Positions 9,559-16,450 of a stretch of DNA of 64,000 nt are shown here, piece by piece (the first letter of the stretch is position 1; the number at the start of each line of letters is the position of its first letter). Made by a program: the position numbers and the translations under genes. The DNA comes from Desulfocucumis sp964643075 (lineage in GTDB: Bacteria; Bacillota; Desulfotomaculia; Desulfotomaculales; Desulfocucumaceae), in NCBI GenBank assembly GCA_964643075.1, contig CAZXQO010000022.1, positions 1 to 64,000 on the forward strand, read 5' to 3'. The notes beneath the pieces were generated by a model. It was not told where the DNA came from. It did not search any database and was given only the letters and a program-made list of their open reading frames with translations.

Positions 9559-10287
9559 GTGTGTAATCAAAGGCTTGAAGGAAAGGTAGCAATTATTACC
9601 GGTGGTGCACGCGGGCTGGGTCAGGCGATGGCAGAGGAATTTGCCAGGGAAGGTGCTAAAATTGTTGCTTGCGACATGGAGGATTTAACTTATCAGAACG
9701 AAAGTGTTGAGGGATATAAACTCAATGTAACTGATGTGGAAGGTTGTAAGGCATTAGCGGAATATGTAAAAGAAAAGTATGGCAAAATTGATATATTGGT
9801 TAATAACGCCGGTATCACAAGAGATGCGCTGACTCGAAAAATGACTGACGAGCAATGGAATCTCGTTGTGGATATCAATTTGAAAGGGGTCTTTAATCTG
9901 ACCCGTTTCGTTGGTCCTATCATGCAAGCGGATGGAAAAGGATCCATCATTAATATCTCTTCAGTTGTGGGTGAGTTTGGCAATATTGGCCAATCTAATT
10001 ATGCAGCAACAAAAGCTGGCGTTATCGGGTTGGCGAAGAGTTGGGCAAAAGAATTCGCTATGAAGGGAGCCGCTGTCAGAGTTAATGCCATAGCACCGGG
10101 ATATATTATGACAGATATTCTTAAGACTGTCCCCCAAAATCTTCTTGATGGCTTTGCAAAGCAAACCATGCTTGGAAGATTGGGACAACCCACAGAAATT
10201 GCTAAGGCTGCTATGTTTTTGGCCTCTGATGATGCCTCTTACATAACCGGGCATGTCCTTAGTGTAAATGGTGGTATGAGACTGTAA
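9559..10287 (+). CDS. Short-chain dehydrogenase/reductase, FabG-like
   Basis: A 242-residue NAD(P)-dependent oxidoreductase. It has the cofactor motif TGGARGLGQ (TGxxxGxG) near residue 12, NNAG at about 82-85 and the catalytic Ser-Tyr-Lys set in ISSVVGEFG...SNYAATKAG. The C-terminus (ITGHVLSVNGGMRL) is typical of FabG and PhaB (acetoacetyl-CoA reductase) enzymes. GTG 9559 is used because GGGAGGT lies eight bases before it; the 22-codon upstream extension is not part of the fold. A lone gene outside a fatty-acid operon suggests a dedicated 3-oxoacyl reductase rather than the housekeeping FabG. Confidence 0.9.
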   Translation: MCNQRLEGKVAIITGGARGLGQAMAEEFAREGAKIVACDMEDLTYQNESVEGYKLNVTDVEGCKALAEYVKEKYGKIDILVNNAGITRDALTRKMTDEQWNLVVDINLKGVFNLTRFVGPIMQADGKGSIINISSVVGEFGNIGQSNYAATKAGVIGLAKSWAKEFAMKGAAVRVNAIAPGYIMTDILKTVPQNLLDGFAKQTMLGRLGQPTEIAKAAMFLASDDASYITGHVLSVNGGMRL

Positions 10288-10321
10288 AAGTTTGCATAAA
10301 AGATTTCAAATAGACATTACG

Positions 10322-10357
10322 CCAAGAAGCCGTCGGTAATATCCGACGGCTTCTTGG
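10322..10357 (+). terminator. 15-bp hairpin after the SDR gene
   Basis: CCAAGAAGCCGTCGG (10322-10336) and CCGACGGCTTCTTGG (10343-10357) pair perfectly around a six-base loop. There is no T-run, so it may be a weak or factor-assisted terminator or an RNA-stabilising hairpin. Confidence 0.6.
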
Positions 10358-10538
10358 ATGAAGCGGAGTCATTTTAACGGCTTGATTTTTCTGAACATAT
10401 GCATGACTTCATAAGTCTAAAAAGTGTTTTTGTGGGAAGTAACAATAGAGAATGCGGTTAAGATAGGGGTTAAAAGTAGATGTTCTGATTCTTGATAAAC
10501 AACCAAGCATTTACTTCATCATGAAGGAGTATGTCAGG

Positions 10539-11717
10539 ATGAATAAGATGAAAATAACACCTGAACTTTTACAATATTGCAGAGAAGTTCGCCGTCATCT
10601 GCATCGTAATCCTGAAATTAGTTTCGAGGAGGAAAAAACCTCGGAGTATATCCTGGAAGAGTTAAATAAATTGGGGCTTCAAGGAAAAAGGTTGGCAGGA
10701 ACAGGTGTATACACGGTAATTGAAGCAGACCATCCAGGACCTGTTATAGCGGTAAGAGCGGATATTGATGCCCTTCCTGTTCAGGAAAAAAATGATGTTC
10801 CTTATGCTTCTACTGTGCCGGGGGTGTCCCACGTTTGCGGTCATGACGGACATGTTTCTGTTCTTATGGGATTGGCGGCTATGCTGAAAAAGTACAACAA
10901 TGATGTTCTGGGAAAGGTGATTTTAATCTTTCAGCCGGCGGAAGAACTCCTCCCGGGTGGCGCCGTTTCAGTAATAGGAAGTGGACTTCTGGAGGGTGTA
11001 GACGCAATCCTGGGTATGCACCTGACCACGCTGCTCCCGACAGGAACGATTAGCCTGCGGTCCGGTCCGCTGATGGCTTCGACTGATGAATTTTGTGTAA
11101 AGGTAATAGGGCGTGGCGGGCACGGTTCCAGGCCCCATGATTGTGTTGATCCTATTATTGTCGGCACGCATCTGGTGAATGCATGGCAATCAATTATCAG
11201 CCGTGGAGTTAATCCCCTTGAAGCTGCTGTGCTGACCGTTGGAAGTTTTTATGCGGGTACTGCCGCTAATATCATTCCCGAAACTGCAGTTTTAAAGGGT
11301 ACAGTACGTACATTGTCGGAAAAGGTTAGGGAGAGAATTGAAAATAATTTTCACAAGCTTACCGAAGAAATATGTAAGGCTTATGGCGCCTCAGCAGATA
11401 TAAGCTATGAAAATGGCTATCCTGTTTTGATTAACGATGAAAGAATTACTAACATAATAGGGGATGCTGCCATATCAAACAGTATTAAAGTAATCAATAT
11501 GCGCAGACCCGTTATGGGAAGTGAGGATTTTGCATATTACGCTCACGTATGCCCTGCTGCATATTTCTTTCTCGGGTCAGGTAATGTAGAAAAGGGATAT
11601 GTACACCCAAACCATAGTCCTTACTTTAATTTTGATGAAGAATCATTACCCGTTGGTGTGCAGGTAATCCTGACAACCCTTGAGAGACTGTGGACGGAGG
11701 AAAGGGAACATGCATGA
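10539..11717 (+). CDS. M20-family metallo-amidohydrolase (hippurate/IAA-amino acid hydrolase type)
   Basis: A 392-residue cytoplasmic zinc or manganese hydrolase of the M20D group. Metal and catalytic blocks: CGHDGH near residue 100, PAEELLPGGA near 136, GMHL near 165, GHGSRPH near 196, and MGSEDFAYY plus HPNHSPYF near the C-terminus. These enzymes split N-acyl amino acids or N-acetyl-diaminopimelate; this gene is not in a lysine operon, so a general N-acyl-amino-acid amidohydrolase is more likely. AAGGAG nine bases upstream favours the ATG at 10539 over the one at 10521. Confidence 0.9.
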   Translation: MNKMKITPELLQYCREVRRHLHRNPEISFEEEKTSEYILEELNKLGLQGKRLAGTGVYTVIEADHPGPVIAVRADIDALPVQEKNDVPYASTVPGVSHVCGHDGHVSVLMGLAAMLKKYNNDVLGKVILIFQPAEELLPGGAVSVIGSGLLEGVDAILGMHLTTLLPTGTISLRSGPLMASTDEFCVKVIGRGGHGSRPHDCVDPIIVGTHLVNAWQSIISRGVNPLEAAVLTVGSFYAGTAANIIPETAVLKGTVRTLSEKVRERIENNFHKLTEEICKAYGASADISYENGYPVLINDERITNIIGDAAISNSIKVINMRRPVMGSEDFAYYAHVCPAAYFFLGSGNVEKGYVHPNHSPYFNFDEESLPVGVQVILTTLERLWTEEREHA

Positions 11718-11796
11718 GCTGTAAAGTCAGTACTTATAAAAGGTCAAGATAAATTATGATAATGGGTAGTATGATGGTTTTTGTTTGCAGACATTG

Positions 11797-11830
11797 AAGC
11801 CCCTGCGTGATTTTTTGCAGGGGCTTATTA
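11797..11830 (+). terminator. Rho-independent terminator of the amidohydrolase gene
   Basis: AAGCCCCTGC (11797-11806) pairs with GCAGGGGCTT (11817-11826) and is followed by ATTATATT. It lies between convergent genes. Confidence 0.8.
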
Positions 11831-11957
11831 TATTAAAGTGTTGGTCGCTTTGCCCCGAGGGACAGGGCGTATACGGAACCAAAACATAATGAAACAGCGA
11901 AAACACTAGAACGGTCCCCATGTACCATCGTAGTAGATCCACCCGGAGGGTTTTTTA

Positions 11958-12578
11958 TTAAATCAGTAAATTCAATCTGCTTCCCAACAGGTTTTCCGGT
12001 ACTCCCCGCCAGCCGGGGTTGGTATATACCAGACCGCCCCACGGGCTGGTAGTGGGTTTGGAGCTGTTACCCGCAACGGGTTCGTTTATCCTGGCTTCGT
12101 AGGTATAACTGTAGCTGCCTGTAACGTTGCCGTTGGAGTCATAGTGCGTGGTGGTATACCCCGTATCATCCCACTTCTTTTCGGTTACATTTCCGGTTTC
12201 GTTATCTGTTACCTTAATAGTGCCGCTCGTCTTGCCGTTTTCTTTACGGGAACTGCTTTCCACTGTTTTGGAGCCCATAGTGGTTCCGCCTCTGAAATCA
12301 ATAGCCGGATTTCCGGTGTATCCCGTGTTTCCCGTGTATTCCGTACTACCGTATGAGCGATTCATTACCGATAACATGTCATTGGCAAAACCTGGGACAT
12401 GAACAGGGGCGACAATCTGCATTCGTGGGGCCTGTACCATCGTTTCCGGGTTGCTTACTGCAATGTTTATCTGTGTTTTATTAGATGGCGAGTTGAGATC
12501 CTGCTGCTTCTGGGGCAGTCTGATATTGTCTGACTGTATAGAAGGTTTTAAATAGCTCAATGACTGGGTGATTTTCAT
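11958..12578 (-). CDS. Hypothetical protein with Gly/Tyr/Thr repeats
   Basis: A 206-residue protein I do not recognise. It begins MKITQSLSYLKPSIQ and has no signal peptide or membrane segment. Residues about 75-90 contain a short repeat (STEYTGNTGYTGNP). The central part is Ser/Thr/Gly/Asn-rich and ends in alternating polar strands (TGYTTTHYDSNGNVTGSYSY), reminiscent of beta-rich cell-surface or spore-associated proteins. AGAGGTG precedes the start at a normal distance. It is convergent with the amidohydrolase and divergent from the corrinoid island. Confidence 0.65.
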   Translation of the reverse strand: MKITQSLSYLKPSIQSDNIRLPQKQQDLNSPSNKTQINIAVSNPETMVQAPRMQIVAPVHVPGFANDMLSVMNRSYGSTEYTGNTGYTGNPAIDFRGGTTMGSKTVESSSRKENGKTSGTIKVTDNETGNVTEKKWDDTGYTTTHYDSNGNVTGSYSYTYEARINEPVAGNSSKPTTSPWGGLVYTNPGWRGVPENLLGSRLNLLI

Positions 12579-12775
12579 AAAGGCACCTCTAATAAAAAAA
12601 TGTACATATTTAGCAAATTATATCAATAAACAAAAGTTGTGTCAATTTTTTATAATTATTGTAGTAATTCACCCCTGCTGTATTTCTTCGGCCATGTAGG
12701 CCTTCATCTGCGCATTCGACCCCGGTGCCGGCATAACCCGGGGCCTGACATTTAAAATAATCAACAAAAGAATAG

Positions 12776-12804
12776 TGGACAAAGCAGCTAAATGGTGTTA
12801 GTAT
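12776..12804 (+). promoter_or_regulatory. Putative sigma-A promoter of riboswitch-cobO
   Basis: TGGACA (12776-12781), a 17-base spacer and TAGTAT (12799-12804) stand about 18 bases ahead of the riboswitch. The same pair is kept in copy B (25175-25203). Confidence 0.55.
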
Positions 12805-12821
12805 ACATCTAATTAAATAAC

Positions 12822-13035
12822 ATGTTCAGGTTTCCCCGGTCATGCCGGGGATGAAAAGGGAACCGGGTGTAAATCCCGGACGGTCCGGCCACTGTAAGTG
12901 GGGAGCTACTCCAAATACCACTGGGTTATTAATAGCCCGGGAAGGAGGGGGATGCGCTGAGAGCCACGAGTCAGGAGACCTGCCTGAGTGAAGATCAAGT
13001 ATCGCCTTCCGTGAAAAGGCCAGGTGCTCATAGAG
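12822..13035 (+). promoter_or_regulatory. Cobalamin riboswitch controlling cobO-cbiK
   Basis: Contains the conserved parts of the cobalamin aptamer: GGGAACCGGGTGTAAATCCC, GGCCACTGTAAG, and the B12-box variant GTCAGGAGACCTGCC at 12970-12984, in the right order and spacing. It is followed by a terminator (13064-13107) ahead of cobO, so high cobalamin should switch off adenosyltransferase and chelatase expression. Confidence 0.95.
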
Positions 13036-13063
13036 TATTGATTCTAGAGGTTTAATGCCTTTT

Positions 13064-13107
13064 AGGAAACCCGGCTTATACGGAAAAGCCGGGTTTCCTA
13101 TATTTTA
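13064..13107 (+). terminator. Terminator of the first cobalamin riboswitch
   Basis: AGGAAACCCGGCTT (13064-13077) pairs perfectly with AAGCCGGGTTTCCT (13086-13099), followed by ATATTTTA. It probably forms the riboswitch expression platform. Confidence 0.85.
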
Positions 13108-13376
13108 GACAGCTTTTCTGCATTCCCACAGGTATCCATAACCCCTTTCACCTTTTGGGTGCCGGAGGTATATTTTAAATTTTATTGTGGATATTTTAAC
13201 CCAAACTCCTTTATGTATTGCAGTGCCCGGCGGGCGGCATCCCGCCGGGAGCCTACTTTTAAAACGTGTGTCAACTGCAGTTTGATATTAGCGCAGCCGG
13301 GCATAAACACGGTAGAAATCTGTATGAAAATTTGAGAAAGGTATTGGATTTTCAAAAAAGTAAGGGGGGTTTTACG

Positions 13377-13916
13377 TTGGGCGCATCTGTTTTACAGAAA
13401 GGATATGTACAGGTTTATACAGGAAACTGCAAGGGAAAAACCACGGCTTCACTGGGCCTGGCTTTCCGGGCCATGGGACGGGGCCTAAAAACTTATATAG
13501 GTCAGTTCATGAAGGGGCAGTACTATGCTGAACTTAAATCGGCAGAAATGTGCAAACCATACATTACCATCGAGCAGTACGGCAAAGACACATTTGTACA
13601 TGTTCAAAATCCTCCTCTGGAGGAGGACGTGAAAATGGCCAGGGACGGCCTGGAAAAAGCCAAAAAGGCCATGTGTTCAGGGGAATACGATATAATTATA
13701 TTTGATGAGATTAATACCGCTCATTATTTTCACCTGATTACAACGGAAGAAATGCTGGAGATCATAAAAACCAAGCCCGAGAAAGTGGAAGTGGTTTTTA
13801 CCGGCAGGTATGCTCCGCAGGAGGTTATAGAAGCTGCAGACCTGGTGACGGAAATGGTGGAGATAAAGCATTACTACGAAAAGGGTGTGCCTGCACGGGA
13901 CGGTATAGAACGATAA
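13377..13916 (+). CDS. cobO: Cob(I)yrinic acid a,c-diamide adenosyltransferase
   Basis: CobO/BtuR/CobA-type ATP:corrinoid adenosyltransferase of 179 residues; it transfers the adenosyl group from ATP to Co(I) corrinoids. The phosphate-binding loop TGNCKGKTTA is at residues 15-24, FRAMGRGLKT follows, and DIIIFDEINTAHYF is the Walker B-like strand. The start is the TTG at 13377, because AAGGGGGG lies seven bases before it and the family begins there; the frame upstream to 13266 is leader. Controlled by the upstream cobalamin riboswitch. cbiK follows after 71 bases, probably in one transcript. A decayed cobO relic exists in copy B near 25790. Confidence 0.93.
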   Translation: MGASVLQKGYVQVYTGNCKGKTTASLGLAFRAMGRGLKTYIGQFMKGQYYAELKSAEMCKPYITIEQYGKDTFVHVQNPPLEEDVKMARDGLEKAKKAMCSGEYDIIIFDEINTAHYFHLITTEEMLEIIKTKPEKVEVVFTGRYAPQEVIEAADLVTEMVEIKHYYEKGVPARDGIER

Positions 13917-13987
13917 GGCGGATACCCCAATCTTATGTCACTGCCCGGCACTCAATGGTGCCTTAGTAATTGGGGAGGAATCACTTC

Positions 13988-14908
13988 ATGATAAATATCA
14001 AAAAAATTGCTACGGGTATGTCAATTCTGTCCCTGTCACTGTTGTCTATTACATCGGCGCCAGCCGGACAGGGCGAAAAAGACAAAAAAGCAATTTTACT
14101 GGTTACCTTCGGTACAAGCGTTCAATCCGCGATGTCGGCCTTCAGCAATCTGGAGCAAGCGGTTAAAGACACCTTTCCCGGGGTTGAAGTGCGCTGGGCC
14201 TATACTTCAAAAACAATCAGGGATAAAATAGCCAAAAGGGACGGCAAGATTATTGATGATCCCGTCACGGCCCTGAAAAAGCTGCGGGCAGACGGGTACG
14301 AAAAAGTTGTGGTGCAGTCGGTTCTCATAATCCCGGGCCAGGAGTACAGCGACCTCTTAAATGACCTCAACAGCTTGCAATCAGCGGTAGAGAGGCAGTG
14401 CCCCGGGAAAGTGGCCCTGGGCATGCCTCTTCTGTACCTCCACGAGGACTATATCAATGCGGCAAAGGCCTTAGCTACCCAGTTTCCCGCCGATACCTCG
14501 GTGAACGCCGTGGTTTTAATGGGTCACGGTTCTGAACACCATCCTGCCGATTCCGCTTATGGGTGCCTGAACGATATTTTGCGTCACAAGTACAAAAATG
14601 TATTCCTGGGTACAGTCGAAGGCTACCCTACCCTGGAGGAAATAAAGGAAGACCTGGCAGTTTCCGGGGTTAAGAATGTCACTCTGATGCCCTTTATGAA
14701 TATCGCGGGTGATCACGCTTTAAACGATCTGTATGACGATGAGGAAGAATCCTGGAAATCACAGCTGAATAGACTGGGATATAAAACTGATGGCTACCTG
14801 AAGGGACTTCTGGAAAACAGGGCCATCGTGGATATATTCGTTAAACACTTGACAATGGCTATGGCAGAACTTGACGGGGAAAATGCAAAAAATAAGCAGA
14901 AGTGGTGA
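13988..14908 (+). CDS. cbiK: Exported sirohydrochlorin cobaltochelatase CbiK
   Basis: A 306-residue class II chelatase that inserts cobalt into sirohydrochlorin. The mature part begins KKAILLVTFGTSVQSA. The metal/active-site positions of the CbiK family are visible: GHGSEHHPAD, EGYPTLEE and AGDHALNDL supply His-Glu-His. Unusually, the protein starts with a Sec signal peptide (MINIKKIATGMSILSLSLLS, cleavage near TSAPA), as in the periplasmic CbiK of Desulfovibrio; extracytoplasmic cobalt binding or scavenging is therefore possible. The ATG at 13988 is preferred over 13970 because GGGGAGG lies between them. Same transcript as cobO under the riboswitch. Confidence 0.9.
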   Translation: MINIKKIATGMSILSLSLLSITSAPAGQGEKDKKAILLVTFGTSVQSAMSAFSNLEQAVKDTFPGVEVRWAYTSKTIRDKIAKRDGKIIDDPVTALKKLRADGYEKVVVQSVLIIPGQEYSDLLNDLNSLQSAVERQCPGKVALGMPLLYLHEDYINAAKALATQFPADTSVNAVVLMGHGSEHHPADSAYGCLNDILRHKYKNVFLGTVEGYPTLEEIKEDLAVSGVKNVTLMPFMNIAGDHALNDLYDDEEESWKSQLNRLGYKTDGYLKGLLENRAIVDIFVKHLTMAMAELDGENAKNKQKW

Positions 14909-14995
14909 ACCTGAGCCAGGAGACCTGCCCGTTATTGTTTAAGCCATTAGCTACGGGTCATAGTGGGTGGTTCATATTTGTTACCGCTCATTACC

Positions 14996-15022
14996 CCCGG
15001 CTAAAAAACCGGGAGTTTTTTT
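14996..15022 (+). terminator. Possible terminator after cbiK
   Basis: CCCGG (14996-15000) pairs with CCGGG (15009-15013) around an A-rich loop and is followed by AG and seven T. The stem is short, hence moderate confidence. Confidence 0.55.
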
Positions 15023-15127
15023 ATTTGTTCACGGCAGAGAAGCGTTTGCGAAAGAGCCATGCCGCTTGTGACGGCACCAGCAGTGGATGAAAAAGTTAAT
15101 AAGTTAGGGGTCAGGCACCTATTGGAG

Positions 15128-15685
15128 GAGTATAAATGAAAAGAAATTTATTAACTGGCAAGTTGCTAAGACATCTATCCCGGTGTCAGTACCTTCTATG
15201 ACTTCTTCAAACGCCTTTGGGCTGCTAGCGGAAATAATCTCAAACCCTAAAAAACAAAAGCGCAAACGCAAGCCCAAGAAAGGGAAGACGGGCGAAAAAG
15301 CGCCTGCCACAACGCCTGTAAGGTCAAGCGTCTGGTCGAGTGGGTGATTCGTCACGCTGCTAAGAAAACCGACTTGCCATCTGACCGTCTGTTCCATTTC
15401 TTCCAGACTCAAATCCTTACCCTTTCGGCGAAGCTTGGTTTACTTGGGGATATGAACGCCTTGAGCGCGGCAGGTGACGGCACACCCGTTGTCACTGCTG
15501 CTTATCCCCGAAGTAAATCAACTTGTAGTTGTCGTGCCCAAGGCCTTGCTGATTGTAACCATCCTCGTATCTTCTCCCAGCCCGACTGCAACTCGGGTTG
15601 GGATAGCGATCGAGAGAAGTACTTCAACGGTTACCATCTCTACATGATTTCTGCTGCGGACACACGGCGAGGCTTAACGGGATAG
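15128..15685 (+). pseudogene. Decayed IS4-type transposase, N-terminal part
   Basis: Conceptual translation switching frames gives TFYDFFKRLWAASGNNL, then KKQKRKRKPKKGKTGEK, then VEWVIRHAAKKTDLPSDRLF and a DDE-transposase-like block containing AGDGTPVVTAAYPRSK, CSCRAQGLADCNHPR and GWDSDREKYFNGYHLYM. At least two frameshifts and an in-frame stop separate the parts, and the C-terminal catalytic half is missing. The family is inferred from the GDG...C.CR..G....C..PR pattern of IS4-like transposases. It lies between cbiK and the next riboswitch. The remainder of 14909-15850 shows no gene. Confidence 0.7.
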
Positions 15686-15853
15686 ATACCAACGCGTAGC
15701 TATATGCGAATCATTTACCATTATCTGGTTAGTGTACGATTTTTTCCGTTTCGTGAGCAGACCCCAGATATAATACAGAAATCTTCGTTGTAGGATTATT
15801 AAGTCTTATGTCGTCCTGGCTATACCATGTTAGGAATTTTTTATAAAATGAAA

Positions 15854-15882
15854 TTGACGTGCTGTGAACCGAATGATAAAAT
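15854..15882 (+). promoter_or_regulatory. Putative promoter of the B12-uptake operon
   Basis: TTGACG (15854-15859), a 17-base spacer and TAAAAT (15877-15882) lie about 20 bases before the second cobalamin riboswitch. Confidence 0.6.
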
Positions 15883-15902
15883 GTTGATAAGTTTTATAAA
15901 AA

Positions 15903-16075
15903 AGGCAAGTGATTCTACCTTAAAGGTAGATCTTAAAAAGGGAAGCCGGTTAAAGTCCGGCGCGGTCCCGCCACTGTAAGAGGGAGTCCTTCTGCATTAT
16001 ACCACTGGTGAAAATTCCGGGAAGGCGCAGAAGGTACGATGATCTCAAGCCAGGAGACCTGCTTGCTTTTTGCTC
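15903..16075 (+). promoter_or_regulatory. Cobalamin riboswitch of the B12-capture/ECF operon
   Basis: Shows GGGAAGCCGGTTAAAGTCCG, CCCGCCACTGTAAGAGGGAG and the B12 box AGCCAGGAGACCTGC (about 16048-16062). Its sequence is clearly different from the duplicated pair at 12.8 and 25.2 kb. It precedes the surface protein and the ECF transporter genes, which gives those genes a corrinoid role. Confidence 0.95.
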
Positions 16076-16143
16076 GCTGTATAGACCACCACGAAGATGG
16101 GAGGTTGTGAGCCGTGCTAAAAAAAGTTTTAGCCGGGATTTAG

Positions 16144-16175
16144 CCCTCTGCATTTCACGTGCAGGGGGTTTTAAT
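16144..16175 (+). terminator. Terminator of the second cobalamin riboswitch
   Basis: CCCTCTGC (16144-16151) pairs with GCAGGGGG (16161-16168; one G-T pair), followed by TTTTAATTT. Confidence 0.8.
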
Positions 16176-16392
16176 TTGTAAGTTAATATTTGGATGGGTG
16201 CTTTATCTTGAGGGATAAAGTTTAAACGGAATTAGTGAAAAATAGGGTTTTCCTGATTGGATAATAAACTTAAAAGCGAATTTTACCACTTGAGTTTATA
16301 ATAACCCCGAGCTATTTACCCGGCCTGTTCTGACACACCACGTATGCATTGGGAGGTGGTTGGATAAGGCTGTTTTATTTATAAACCACTTT

Positions 16393-16417
16393 CCCTGGTC
16401 AAAGACCAGGGTTTTTT
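16393..16417 (+). terminator. Second terminator in the leader of the B12-capture gene
   Basis: CCCTGGTC (16393-16400) and GACCAGGG (16404-16411) form a perfect stem with a three-base loop and six T. It stands only 34 bases before the surface-protein start, so it is probably a further attenuator. The leader between 16176 and 16392 has no gene. Confidence 0.8.
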
Positions 16418-16450
16418 AGTGTCAAATTATTATACGAGGTGGTAAGAGTA

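Larger units (their letters stand above)
12768..13385 (+). repeat. Duplicated corrinoid leader, copy A
   Basis: About 600 bases from AAAGAATAGTGGACAAAGC through the riboswitch, its terminator, the CCCGGCGGG hairpin (13226-13249) and the start of cobO recur at about 25166-25799. Similarity ends just inside the cobO coding start (TTGGGCG in both). See the copy B entry and findings. Confidence 0.85.

Noticed and set aside
15950..16153. Minus-strand open frame of 67 codons
   Set aside because: It is antisense to the second cobalamin riboswitch; no start signal or similarity.
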